From NCBI GenBank assembly GCA_026713105.1, contig JAPOPC010000013.1, forward strand, positions 60,097 through 124,096: a stretch of 64,000 bases of DNA, given 5' to 3'. This DNA is from Acidimicrobiaceae bacterium. GTDB taxonomy: Bacteria; Actinomycetota; Acidimicrobiia; Acidimicrobiales; Poriferisodalaceae. Shown piece after piece: positions 9,105 through 17,213 of the stretch (position 1 is its first letter; each line of letters begins with the position of its first letter). The position numbers were made by a program, and so were the translations under genes. The notes under the pieces are model-generated. The model ran no database searches. It had not been told where the DNA came from and saw nothing but the letters and a program-made list of their open reading frames with translations.

Positions 9105-9154
9105 CCAGCCCGAGCGAGGGGAGATCGTTGACGGGATGGCCGATCCTCGGGTCC

Positions 9155-9259
9155 ATGGCTGATGATCAGGTCTCGCTGTCGCTCTCTCTGACAGACATCG
9201 CGTTGCTCAGCCAGATCATCGCCAAGCTCGGCGAGGTCCGCCAAGTCGAGACGTCCTGA
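9155..9259 (+). CDS. possible small protein (34 aa)
   Basis: A short ATG frame encoding 34 residues (core SLSLSLTDIALLSQIIAKLG), with a hydrophobic-patterned helix. It has no clear ribosome-binding site and no family recognised. It sits divergently just upstream of the helicase gene, where its start lies 50 bases from the helicase start. It may be a chance frame or the remnant of a larger gene. Confidence 0.25.
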   Translation: MADDQVSLSLSLTDIALLSQIIAKLGEVRQVETS

Positions 9260-9325
9260 AGAACTGGGCGCCACTGTCACTCGGGTGCCTCATCGTGGGC
9301 GCATGACCGTCTCAGTGACAGGGGC

Positions 9326-9679
9326 GTGCCCGTGTGGGCGCTGCTGATCGAACGAGGCGTCGACGAAGGGAGTGACCTGCGGCTGTTCTGGCAGCGAAGC
9401 GGCGCCGAGGCCGCTGCGCAGGACTACCTGGACGAGACGTGGCGGGACGACCGGCCGAATCTGCCGTCTGGCCTCGCGGAGGTGATCTAGCGGTGCAACG
9501 CAGATCCGAACGCCGAAGCGCACTTGTTCCTTAGCGCGTTGGTCATCGAGGGGGAGCGAGCACGATGCCAGCTCTGTGGTGAGCCGATCGTGCTCGACGA
9601 CGAGGACGACCCGGACAGTTGGGTTGACGCCGAAGACGCGAATGATCGCGCTGACCACACGGCTATGTCTATTGCATAA
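9326..9679 (+). pseudogene. hypothetical gene interrupted by an in-frame amber codon
   Basis: From GTG 9326 the frame reads 54 residues (VPVWALLIERGVDEGSDLRL onward), meets TAG at 9488-9490, then continues in the same frame for 62 more residues (RCNADPNAEAHLFLSALVIE onward) to TAA at 9677. Coding character, acidic composition and sense are continuous across the TAG, so one point change (for example GAG to TAG) probably broke a gene of about 117 residues. The second half has a CxxC pair (CQLCGEP), possibly metal-binding. Family not recognised. It lies inside the island. Confidence 0.6.
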
Positions 9680-9700
9680 TACTTCCGCTATCGGTAGGGT
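9672..9700 (+). promoter_or_regulatory. promoter of the island HTH/NTase pair, leaderless
   Basis: TTGCAT at 9672-9677, a 17-base spacer and TAGGGT at 9695-9700 fit a sigma-70-type promoter. The ATG of the next gene starts only 6 bases after the -10 box and no ribosome-binding site is present, so the transcript is probably leaderless. Confidence 0.6.
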
Positions 9701-9706
9701 TATGAA

Positions 9707-10366
9707 ATGCCGATATTGGGCGTTGCCGAGGCTGCGGCGGAGCTGGGTGTCAGCGCGCGCCGCGTTCGGCAGATGCTTGCAGACGGCGTGCTCGACGGTC
9801 AGCGAGTTGGCCGGGCTTGGATCATCGACCGCGAGCAGTTGCACCGAGTTGTGGGGCTACGGCCGGAGGTGGGCCGCCGCTGGAGTCCGGCATCGGCGTG
9901 GGCGGTGCTGGCGCTTGCCGATGGTGAGGAGGTCGACCTGTCGCCTGTCGATCGCTCACGTGCCAGGAACCGCCTCGCACTGGGGCTGGATCACCTGGTC
10001 GGCCGGCTCGCGGCCCGGTGCGAGCGGCGATGGTTCTATGCGCACCCCGGTGTTCTGGATCGGTTGGCGGACGAAGTTGTTCGGGCTGGGATCAGCGGAG
10101 CGGCCCACCACGGAGCAGACCTCGTCATCGGCGAGAGCCTGGAGGGCTATGTTCCTGCCGGCGAGATCGACCAGCTCGTCGAGCAGTTAGCTCTCGACGA
10201 CCAGGCTGCACGGCCGAATGTCCTGCTTCGGATCGTCGACGACGACGTGAGGCCCTTCGGGTCTGACGAGCGCCACGCAGGTCGGTCCGTCGTGGCTGTC
10301 GACCTTCTCGAATCCGACGACCCGCGGTCACGGCGAGCCGGCGCCGAGCTGCTGGCACTTCGGTGA
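9707..10366 (+). CDS. HTH protein, putative antitoxin of an AbiE-like pair
   Basis: A 219-residue protein. The first 50 residues are an excisionase/MerR-type helix-turn-helix (VAEAAAELGVSARRVRQMLA, then RAWIIDREQLHRV) that should bind DNA. The rest is an alpha/beta region without clear family, in the place where AbiEi-type antitoxins carry their C-terminal domain. The ATG is chosen from the leaderless promoter 6 bases upstream. The stop codon overlaps the start of the next gene (GTGA), so the two are translationally coupled. Antitoxin and autoregulator roles are inferred from the partner gene. Confidence 0.65.
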   Translation: MPILGVAEAAAELGVSARRVRQMLADGVLDGQRVGRAWIIDREQLHRVVGLRPEVGRRWSPASAWAVLALADGEEVDLSPVDRSRARNRLALGLDHLVGRLAARCERRWFYAHPGVLDRLADEVVRAGISGAAHHGADLVIGESLEGYVPAGEIDQLVEQLALDDQAARPNVLLRIVDDDVRPFGSDERHAGRSVVAVDLLESDDPRSRRAGAELLALR

Positions 10367-11109
10367 GCTCCTGGCCCGTGCTCGAACGGGAGCCGATCCA
10401 GCTTCCGGCGCTCGCGGGTCACGACGATGAGCTGTGGGTGGCACTCATCGAGCTCTCCGAGCTGCGGCCCGGTGAGTGGACGCTGGTGGGTGGCCAGATG
10501 GTGTTCCTCCACGCCGTCGAGCACGGCGTCACGCCGCCACGGGTGTCGACTGACCTCGACGTGCTCGTCAACGCCAGGGTGGTGACCGGTGGCGTGCGCG
10601 AGTTCGTGACCGCTGTCGAAGGCCACGGCTTCGTGCTCGTAGGAGCCTCGCCCGAGGCCATCGCTCACCGTTACCAGCGTGGTGGGGTGAGCATCGATGT
10701 GCTGGCGCCCGAGGGTCTCGGGCCCCGCACCGACCTCACGACCACGCCACCGGGGCGGACTGTTCAGGTGCCCGGTGGTACCCAGGCACTCGAGCGCACG
10801 GAACTGGTGCCGGTAGCGTTCGGCAATCGAAGCGGTCTCGTGCCCCGGCCTTCGCTTCTCGGTGCGATCGTGGGGAAGGCGGTCGCCGTCGACGTTGACG
10901 ATGTACCCGAAGCGCAACGGCTGGATCTTGCGCTGCTGCTTAGCCTCGTTGAAGACCCACTTGCGGCGGCGGCCCAGCTCACCCGGAAGGACCGGCAGCG
11001 GCTCCGGGCACGGTCGGAGATGGCCGACGCCGACCAGCGAGCGTGGGTGAGCCTTCCGGCCAACGCCGCCGACCGCGGTCGCGCGGCCTACCGGCTCCTG
11101 ATTGCGTGA
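10363..11109 (+). CDS. nucleotidyltransferase-fold protein, putative toxin (AbiEii-like)
   Basis: A 248-residue protein with the minimal nucleotidyltransferase layout. It has WTLVGGQMVFLHAVEHG (the GG motif helix), then RVSTDLDVLV with the catalytic DxD pair, then a further Asp in VSIDVLAPEG. This matches AbiEii/DUF1814-like toxins, which transfer nucleotides to tRNA or protein targets. The GTG start overlaps the HTH gene stop by four bases. It ends one base before the livF tail at 11110, that is, right at the island edge. The toxin role is inferred; a DNA-modifying or resistance role is possible. Confidence 0.65.
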   Translation: MSSWPVLEREPIQLPALAGHDDELWVALIELSELRPGEWTLVGGQMVFLHAVEHGVTPPRVSTDLDVLVNARVVTGGVREFVTAVEGHGFVLVGASPEAIAHRYQRGGVSIDVLAPEGLGPRTDLTTTPPGRTVQVPGGTQALERTELVPVAFGNRSGLVPRPSLLGAIVGKAVAVDVDDVPEAQRLDLALLLSLVEDPLAAAAQLTRKDRQRLRARSEMADADQRAWVSLPANAADRGRAAYRLLIA

Positions 11110-11205
11110 ATGGAGGGGACGGCCGAGGAGTTGGCCGAGCGCATCGAGGAGATCGAGAGTTCGTATCTGACCGAGACCGACGAGAATCAGGTCGAGAACA
11201 GCTGA
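11110..11205 (+). pseudogene. livF-like ATPase, C-terminal fragment
   Basis: A 31-residue frame, MEGTAEELAERIEEIESSYL then TETDENQVENS. This is what the end of a LivF ABC ATPase looks like (GTAEEL helix followed by the ESSYL tail). It includes the right copy of the 40-bp repeat and is followed by the only natural stop for that tail. With the N-terminal fragment at 5710 it shows that the island sits in a former livF gene. An 18-residue stretch upstream of the repeat is present here but absent on the left side. Confidence 0.75.
11145..11184 (+). repeat. right 40-bp direct repeat bounding the island
   Basis: Exact copy of 5931-5970 in direct orientation. This copy lies in the undisturbed context of the livF 3' end and is therefore probably the original target sequence. 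Confidence 0.85.
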
Positions 11206-11211
11206 GGGATC

Positions 11212-12999
11212 ATGATGGGCGAGCATCGGAGCGATTTTGACGTTGTGGTGGTTGGAGCCGGCATGGCCGGGCTCTACGTGCTGCACAAGCTGCGGGGCAT
11301 GGGGCTGTCGGCGCAAGGATTCGAGACCGCTGATGGCGTCGGCGGTACCTGGTACTGGAATCGTTATCCCGGCGCCCGGTGCGATGTGGAGAGCATCGAC
11401 TACAGCTACAGCTTCGACGCCGAGCTCGACCAGGAGTGGACCTGGAGCGAGCGCTACGCCTGCCAACCGGAGATCTTGAGCTACCTGGAGCACGTTGCAG
11501 ATCGGTTCGACCTGAAGCGCGACATCCGGTTCTCCACCAAGATCGAACAGGCGGCATGGGACGACGACACCAAACGGTGGAGCGTGACCACCAGCGACGG
11601 CGACACCGTCACTTGCCAGCACTACGTGATGGCGTCTGGGTGCTTGTCGGTGCCCAAGACGCTCGACATCGACGGCCACGAGCGCTTTGGAGGCGAGGTG
11701 TACTTCACCAGTCGCTGGCCGCACGAAGGAGTGGACTTGACCGGCAAGCGGGTCGCCGTCGTGGGGACCGGCTCCTCGGCCATCCAGGCAATCCCGGTGA
11801 TCGCCTCGGAGGCAGCGGAGCTCACCGTGTATCAGCGAACGCCCAACTTCTCGCTCCCTGCCCACAACGGTCCCCATCTCGAAGACAAGGTCGCTGCGCT
11901 CAAGGCCGACCGAGCGGGCTACCGAGAATCGCAGCGGTGGTCGCGCGGTGGCGTTCCCGGACCTCGTACCGACGTCGGGGCGTTGACCGTCAGCGACGAG
12001 GAGCGAAACGCCGCATACGAAGCCGGATGGGAGCAGGGTGGGCTGTTCTCCACGCTCGGGACCTTCGCCGACCTGCTCACCAACCCTGAGTCCAACGCCA
12101 CGATCGCCGAGTTCGTGCGCAACAAGATTCGTGACATCGTCGACGACCCCGAGGTCGCCGAGTCGTTGTGCCCCACGAACCATCCGTTGGGTACCAAGCG
12201 GCCGTGTCTCGACGACAACTACTACGCCGTCTACAACCAACCCCACGTGTCGTTGGTCGATCTGCTGAAAGACCCGATCGCCACCGTCACCGAGAGCGGT
12301 ATCGAGACCTCGAACGGCACGCGCCACTTCGACGTCATCGTGTTTGCCACGGGTTTCGATGCGATGACCGGCGCCCTCGTGTCAGTCGACATCCGGGGCA
12401 AGGGCGGCGTGTCGCTGGCCGACGCATGGGCCGATGGCCCCCAGACCTATTTGGGCCTGACCGTTTCCGGGTTTCCGAACTTCTTCGCCATCACCGGGCC
12501 GGGAAGCCCGTCCGTGCTGTCGAACATGGTGGTCTCGATCGAACAGCATGTCGAGTGGATCTGCGACGCCGTCGATCACCTGCGCACGCACGATTTCGAC
12601 ACCATCGAAGCCACCGAACCGGCGCAGATCGCGTGGGGGCAGCACGTCAACGACTTCGCCAACTTGACCCTCTACCCGCAAGCGAACTCCTGGTACATGG
12701 GCGCCAACGTGCCAGGCAAGCCGCGAGTGTTCCTCCCATACGTGGGTGGGGTCGATGCCTATCGTCAGGCCTGCAACGAGGTCGTCGAGCAGGGGTACCT
12801 GGGATTCGAGCTCTCAGGCGATGCGGGGGTGCAGCGCAGCGAGGACCGCGTGCGTCCGCTCAAACCCGACGTGCAGATCCTGCTCGACACCATGGCGGCG
12901 ATGAATCTCCCGACGCTCGAGTCGATGTCGCCTGCTGAGGCCCGGGCCTTCTCCGAGGCCGGCGCCCAGCAGCGCCCACCCGGTCCGCGGTCGACGTGA
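11212..12999 (+). CDS. Baeyer-Villiger-type flavin monooxygenase with altered fingerprint
   Basis: A 595-residue class B flavoprotein monooxygenase that would insert oxygen next to a ketone or oxidise a heteroatom using FAD and NADPH. It has VVVVGAGMAGLYVLHKL (FAD Rossmann), GGTWYWNRYPGARCDVES, VAVVGTGSSAIQ (NADPH Rossmann) and VIVFATGFDAMTG. The Baeyer-Villiger fingerprint FxGxxxHxxxW(P/D) reads FGGEVYFTSRWP, with Phe in place of the conserved His (codon 11704-11706). It follows the livF tail by six bases. A second ATG at 11215 is an alternative start. Confidence 0.88.
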   Translation: MMGEHRSDFDVVVVGAGMAGLYVLHKLRGMGLSAQGFETADGVGGTWYWNRYPGARCDVESIDYSYSFDAELDQEWTWSERYACQPEILSYLEHVADRFDLKRDIRFSTKIEQAAWDDDTKRWSVTTSDGDTVTCQHYVMASGCLSVPKTLDIDGHERFGGEVYFTSRWPHEGVDLTGKRVAVVGTGSSAIQAIPVIASEAAELTVYQRTPNFSLPAHNGPHLEDKVAALKADRAGYRESQRWSRGGVPGPRTDVGALTVSDEERNAAYEAGWEQGGLFSTLGTFADLLTNPESNATIAEFVRNKIRDIVDDPEVAESLCPTNHPLGTKRPCLDDNYYAVYNQPHVSLVDLLKDPIATVTESGIETSNGTRHFDVIVFATGFDAMTGALVSVDIRGKGGVSLADAWADGPQTYLGLTVSGFPNFFAITGPGSPSVLSNMVVSIEQHVEWICDAVDHLRTHDFDTIEATEPAQIAWGQHVNDFANLTLYPQANSWYMGANVPGKPRVFLPYVGGVDAYRQACNEVVEQGYLGFELSGDAGVQRSEDRVRPLKPDVQILLDTMAAMNLPTLESMSPAEARAFSEAGAQQRPPGPRST

Positions 13000-13061
13000 T
13001 TGCCACCGGCGCCTACGTGCGCAGCGCGATGGCTGCCGCGCTGCGGGACTTCTTGGCGTGA
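12996..13061 (+). other. 21-codon coupled frame, possible remnant
   Basis: GTG at 12996 overlaps the monooxygenase stop, and the frame (VIATGAYVRSAMAAALRDFL, then A) ends in a TGA that overlaps the next GTG start. It reads like the last residues of a larger enzyme such as an alpha/beta hydrolase. Either a remnant or a coupling spacer. Confidence 0.25.
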
Positions 13062-13924
13062 CCTGGCCGAGCGGCGTGTGGCGGGGCGAGCGCATCGCAA
13101 CGCACGACCCACCACCCAAGGGAATCCCCAACCCGATCCACGACGACGACGGCGCTCAGGGCGCCGGGTACAAGGGTTCACTCGTCGCTGGTGTCCGAAC
13201 CTACGGCTGGGCCTGCGAGATCATCATCGAGGCGCTGGGGGAGGGGTGGTTGACCGAGGGATGGGTTGACTTCACGCTCAAGCGGCCGCTGTTCGTCGGC
13301 GATCGACTGGTCACCACGGTCGCCCGCTCCGATGGCTTGGACGAGGCATTCGCCCTCGAGTGTGTCGCCCACCGAGCCGGCGGCCAGGAGGATGTCGTGC
13401 TCGCCGGGAGCTGCGGCCTCGGCAATGCGGCCTGGCTCGGTGATCTCGCAGACATAGCCCATCGACCGGGCGAGGAGCCGCCGCCGATGCGCTCGACCTA
13501 CGACCTCGACACAGTGCCGTTGCGAACGCCGCTGCGCCCGCTGTCGGTCGAGGTGTCGACGAGCGCAGCGGCTCGGCTGGCCACCGAGGATCTCGAGATC
13601 GAAACCGCCCGCTACGCGGCTCGACCACCGACGATCCACCCCTACTTTCTGGCGGCGCGTATGTCCCCGCTGACCAGGCACAACTTCACCTACGGGCCCA
13701 CGATCCACGTGCGTAGCCAGCTTCAGCACCTACAGCGCGCCCTGGCTCCGCAGGAGCTGACCATCACCGCGGAGATCGTCGACGCCTACGAACGCAACGA
13801 GCACCTCTATCAGGTGCTCGACGGGGTCATCGTGGGAGATCAGCAGGGCAAGATCGCGCGCCTGCGACACCACACGATCTTCCGTCCGCGCGGCACCACC
13901 ATGCCGCCGTCGATCGGCGCATGA
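13058..13924 (+). CDS. double hot-dog fold protein (MaoC/thioesterase-like)
   Basis: A 288-residue protein that looks like two hot-dog halves. The N-terminal half has GYKGSLVAGVRTYGWACEII and VDFTLKRPLFVGDRLVTTV, the pattern of acyl-CoA hydratase/thioesterase substrate tunnels. The C-terminal half has HPYFLAARMSPLTRHNF and a matching strand-rich region. MaoC-like hydratases act on enoyl-CoA esters, which suits the surrounding beta-oxidation genes. A canonical catalytic D/H pair was not clearly seen, so enzyme activity is uncertain. The GTG start is coupled to the preceding stop. Confidence 0.6.
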   Translation: MTWPSGVWRGERIATHDPPPKGIPNPIHDDDGAQGAGYKGSLVAGVRTYGWACEIIIEALGEGWLTEGWVDFTLKRPLFVGDRLVTTVARSDGLDEAFALECVAHRAGGQEDVVLAGSCGLGNAAWLGDLADIAHRPGEEPPPMRSTYDLDTVPLRTPLRPLSVEVSTSAAARLATEDLEIETARYAARPPTIHPYFLAARMSPLTRHNFTYGPTIHVRSQLQHLQRALAPQELTITAEIVDAYERNEHLYQVLDGVIVGDQQGKIARLRHHTIFRPRGTTMPPSIGA

Positions 13925-13980
13925 GGTTCGCCGTCCTCGGTATCACCCACGACCGCTGGCGGATCATCGCCGCTCGGTGA
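13921..13980 (+). other. 19-codon ATGA-coupled frame, possible truncated gene start
   Basis: The ATG at 13921 overlaps the hot-dog gene stop as ATGA. The frame encodes MRFAVLGITHDRWRIIAAR and stops at 13980. It looks like the first residues of a real gene that was cut off next to the convergent monooxygenase. Not a functional gene by itself. Confidence 0.25.
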
Positions 13981-13992
13981 TGTGAGTCGGCG

Positions 13993-15444
13993 TCAGCTCA
14001 CGTCGAACGCATCGAGGTGAAGGTCGCGCATCTCGCGACGGAAGCGGGCCCAGCTGCCGGGGTAGAACGGCAGGATGCGACCGTTGCGGTCGCGGTACCA
14101 GCCGGGGCAGTCGCCCGCCCAGCTCATCTCCTGCAGCTCCGCTTGGGTGGCTTCGGCCCATTCGTGGGTGGCGTCTCGGCGAGCCTCGATGGCGCTCGCG
14201 CCGCGGGCGAGCAGGTGTTGGATCCAGCGGCCGATGTAGTTGGTGGCGACCTCGGCCGTCATGAACACCGGAGCATGGCCTGGGGATCCGTTGACACCAG
14301 CGACCGTGAACCAATTCGGGAAGCCCGGGATCGCGACGCCCCGGAATGCCTCGGGCGCCCGAGCGAACGCTGTCCGCAGGTCGAGGCCCTCGCGCCCGAA
14401 GATCTCCAGCGCAGGCCCGCCATCGGCCCGGCCGCCCAGCTTGTACCCGGTGCAGAAGATGATGACGTCGACATCGACCTCGGTGCCGTCGGCGCTGACC
14501 ACGCCGCTCGGGGTCAGCGCGGTCACGCCGTGCGGAACGAGCGTCACGTGGTCCAGCGCCAGGGCGGGGTAGTAGTCGTCGGAGACCAGGATGCGTTTGC
14601 ACCCCGGCTCGAAGGTGGGTGTCAGTGCGGCGATCATGTCCGGATCGGAGATCGCAGCGCGCATCTGGTCCATGACCTCAGCGCGCAGCTCCTCGATGGC
14701 GTCGGTCTTCTTTTCGAACGCCCGTTGCCACAGCATGCTGTCGCGGTACTGTTGGCGCCGAGCGCGGTGCCAACCCTCGTCGGTGGCCAGCTCCGCCTTC
14801 TCCTCATCGGTGTAGAAGCGGTTGCGGCGAGGGCGAACCCAGTTGGGCGTACGCGAGTACACGAAGACCTCGGCCGCGTCCTTCGCCACCTCGGGAACGA
14901 CCTGAACCGCGGCCGCTGCGCTGCCCACCACCGCGACCCGACGCCCGGCGAGCTCGACGTCGTGGCGCCACGACCCGGCGTGCCACACCAGGCCTTCGAA
15001 GGAGTCGAAGTCGTCGAGGGTGGGGTAGTGGGGTTCGGTGAGGCCACCAGTGGCTGAGACGACGAAGCGGTGGCGGAGTCGTTCGCCCTGTGCCAACTCG
15101 AGTTCCCAGCAGGCGTCGTCGGGCTGCCACGATGCCCGGTCGACGGTGGTGTTGAGCCGGATGTGGTCGGCGATGCCGTACTTGTCGGCGCACGACCGGA
15201 TGTAGGCCTGGATCTCGGGTTGGCCGGAGAACACCATCGAGAAGTCGGGGTTGGGCTCGAAGGTGTAGCAGTAGATGTGCGACGGGATGTCGCAGTGCAG
15301 TCCGGGGTAGGTGTTGCGCAGCCACGTCCCGCCGACATCGGACTGCTTCTCGTAGACGACGAAGTCGTCGATGCCCGCACGCTTGAGCTCGATGCCCATC
15401 ACGACGCCGCTGAGGCCCGCGCCCAAGATCCCGACTAACGCCAT
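13993..15444 (-). CDS. flavin-containing / Baeyer-Villiger-type monooxygenase
   Basis: A 483-residue FAD and NADPH monooxygenase. It has VGILGAGLSGVVMGIEL at the N-terminus, GGTWLRNTYPGLHCDIPSH, an NADPH-binding VAVVGSAAAAVQ (Ala where the second Gly is usual), and the fingerprint FEGLVWHAGSWRHD, which keeps the key His and Trp but has Arg instead of Pro/Asp. The late IIFCTGYK motif is present. The ATG at 15444 (MALVGILG) is chosen because the FAD motif begins four residues later. The frame extends upstream into the divergent gene without similarity. Likely oxidises a ketone or sulfur/nitrogen centre. Confidence 0.85.
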   Translation of the reverse strand: MALVGILGAGLSGVVMGIELKRAGIDDFVVYEKQSDVGGTWLRNTYPGLHCDIPSHIYCYTFEPNPDFSMVFSGQPEIQAYIRSCADKYGIADHIRLNTTVDRASWQPDDACWELELAQGERLRHRFVVSATGGLTEPHYPTLDDFDSFEGLVWHAGSWRHDVELAGRRVAVVGSAAAAVQVVPEVAKDAAEVFVYSRTPNWVRPRRNRFYTDEEKAELATDEGWHRARRQQYRDSMLWQRAFEKKTDAIEELRAEVMDQMRAAISDPDMIAALTPTFEPGCKRILVSDDYYPALALDHVTLVPHGVTALTPSGVVSADGTEVDVDVIIFCTGYKLGGRADGGPALEIFGREGLDLRTAFARAPEAFRGVAIPGFPNWFTVAGVNGSPGHAPVFMTAEVATNYIGRWIQHLLARGASAIEARRDATHEWAEATQAELQEMSWAGDCPGWYRDRNGRILPFYPGSWARFRREMRDLHLDAFDVS

Positions 15445-15502
15445 GGCACTAGTGTCCCAGCGGAGGCTCGCCGATCGCCGATCTCGACGGACAGGATCGA
15501 AC

Positions 15503-16708
15503 ATGACGGTCTACGACGACGCGCACAAGTGGTACTCGACTCACTGGGATGCCGAGATGCCCGTGGGGGACTGGTGGCGGCTCATCTCCGAGTCCGGATG
15601 GGGCTATCCGTTCTGGCCGGCCGATCGGTTCGGTCGCGGCCTCAGCCACGTCGAAGCGTTGGAAGCCGATCGCGCCCGAGATGACGTCGGCGCGTTCGGG
15701 CCTCCAAACGGGGTGTCGGTGACGCTGGTGGCGCCCACACTGTTCGAACACGGTCCCGACCTGCTCCTCGATCGCTACCTGCCGAAGATCGCCACAGGTG
15801 AAGAGCTCTGGTGTCAGCTCTTCTCCGAGCCCGGCGCCGGATCGGACCTGGCAGGGCTGCGCACCACCGCCGAGCGCGATGGCGACGAGTGGATTGTCAA
15901 CGGCCAGAAGGTCTGGACCACCGCCGGTCATACCGCAGATCGGGCCGTCGTGATGGCGCGCACCGACCCCGACGTGACCAAGCACCAGGGCATCTCGTTC
16001 TTCTGCGTCGACATGGACCAGCCCGGCGTCGAGGTTCGCCCCTTGCGGGACATGACCGGTGATTGCGAGTTCAACGAGGTCTTCATGGACAACGCCCGCG
16101 TGCGTCACGACGATGCGATCGGCGGGCTGAACAACGGCTGGCGGGCGGCCATGACGATGCTGGCCGTCGAGCGCGATCTCGATGCGGTGGGCCACGACGG
16201 TGGCGGCGACGTCGTCAACGGTGTCGACCTCTCGGCGCCTGTCGGGGTGGTGCAGCGTAGGCAGGCCACCAGCACCGGCATCTCGGGTTTCAGCTACACC
16301 ACAGGAGCCGTGAAAGACCAAGTCGTCCGATCATTGCTCGAAGACGAAGATCGAACCGATCCGCTGCTGCGACAGGCGTTGGCGAAGGCGCACATCGATC
16401 GAGCTGTCCTGGACTGGAACGGCGCCAGAGAGGTGAATCCGTCGCTCGGCAAGCTCGGCAACTCACTGTTGTGCCGCACCCTGCGCGATCTGGGCTTCTC
16501 CGGCAAGGGCATGCCCGCACAGCTCGGCCGCGAGGATCAGCCCGACGGCGGCCACTTCCTGAAGACGGCACTGTTCACCCAGGGCATGTCAATCGCCGGC
16601 GGTACCGACGAGATCCAGCGCAACCTCATCGGTGAGCGCGAGCTCGGTCTTCCCAAAGAGCCTGATCCAACTCGGGGTCTGGCGTTCAACGAACTCCCCG
16701 ATCAGTAG
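15503..16708 (+). CDS. acyl-CoA dehydrogenase
   Basis: A 401-residue FAD enzyme of the acyl-CoA dehydrogenase family that desaturates acyl-CoA esters. It shows LWCQLFSEPGAGSDLAGLRT, VNGQKVWTTAGHTADRAVVM (flavin-binding region) and the C-terminal GGTDEIQRNLIGERELGLP. Residues about 240-270 are an unusual His/Gly/Asp-rich insertion (VGHDGGGDVVNGVDL). The ATG at 15503 is divergent from the monooxygenase at 15444. It precedes the SnoaL gene by nine bases, so the two form an operon. Substrate probably a branched or cyclic acyl-CoA, by comparison with FadE enzymes of steroid and terpenoid pathways. Confidence 0.85.
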   Translation: MTVYDDAHKWYSTHWDAEMPVGDWWRLISESGWGYPFWPADRFGRGLSHVEALEADRARDDVGAFGPPNGVSVTLVAPTLFEHGPDLLLDRYLPKIATGEELWCQLFSEPGAGSDLAGLRTTAERDGDEWIVNGQKVWTTAGHTADRAVVMARTDPDVTKHQGISFFCVDMDQPGVEVRPLRDMTGDCEFNEVFMDNARVRHDDAIGGLNNGWRAAMTMLAVERDLDAVGHDGGGDVVNGVDLSAPVGVVQRRQATSTGISGFSYTTGAVKDQVVRSLLEDEDRTDPLLRQALAKAHIDRAVLDWNGAREVNPSLGKLGNSLLCRTLRDLGFSGKGMPAQLGREDQPDGGHFLKTALFTQGMSIAGGTDEIQRNLIGERELGLPKEPDPTRGLAFNELPDQ

Positions 16709-16717
16709 GAGAAGCCA

Positions 16718-17191
16718 ATGCCCTACACCGCACAACAACTGTCGGACCACCAGGACATCCGCGACGTCCTCCACTCGTACTGCCGCGCCATCGATGACAA
16801 CCGTCCCGACGACGTGGTCGAGCTATTCACCGATGACTGCGAGTACGACTACGGCGGCGAACTCGGGACGTTCAACGACAAGGCGTACGCGTACAAGTTC
16901 TTCCGGTCGGGGACCGACAAGATCTACAAGCGGTCTGCGCACTACGTGAGCAACATCGAGATCAGCTTCACCGGCGAGAATTCGGCCGAGACGGTGACCT
17001 ATCTCGACGCGTGGCACGAGTTCCACGACGACATCGACAACGCGTGGATCTTCGGCCGCTACGTCGACTCGTTCGTGCGCACCGACGCGGGTTGGAGGAT
17101 CGCCAAGCGCCAGGTGCTCACGATGGGCCAGGAAGAGTGGCCCCGCGAGGTCGACTACATGGCGCGCCACGTGTTGCCGCCGCGTCGCTGA
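16718..17191 (+). CDS. SnoaL-like / NTF2-fold protein
   Basis: A 157-residue cone-shaped alpha+beta protein of the SnoaL_4 group. It has DIRDVLHSYCRAIDDNRPDD, VELFTDDCEYDYG and the long beta region ending DSFVRTDAGWRIAKRQVL. Members are cyclases, isomerases, dehydratases or oxygenase small subunits. No catalytic residue can be fixed here. It lies nine bases after the acyl-CoA dehydrogenase and faces the convergent CoA transferase. Confidence 0.75.
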   Translation: MPYTAQQLSDHQDIRDVLHSYCRAIDDNRPDDVVELFTDDCEYDYGGELGTFNDKAYAYKFFRSGTDKIYKRSAHYVSNIEISFTGENSAETVTYLDAWHEFHDDIDNAWIFGRYVDSFVRTDAGWRIAKRQVLTMGQEEWPREVDYMARHVLPPRR

Positions 17192-17213
17192 GGTTCACTC
17201 GCCGTCTCGCCGG

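Noticed and set aside
9488..9490. The amber codon read as pyrrolysine.
   Set aside because: No methylamine methyltransferase family resemblance and no sign of pyl genes; a nonsense mutation is simpler.
5971..11144. The island as a prophage or insertion sequence.
   Set aside because: No integrase, transposase, terminal inverted repeats or structural phage genes were seen; only the flanking direct repeat supports mobility.
10147..12327. A 726-codon minus-strand open frame opposite the NTase and Baeyer-Villiger genes.
   Set aside because: It is an antisense shadow caused by high GC: no family motif, Arg/His/Gly/Pro-rich composition, and both sense-strand genes have clear domains.
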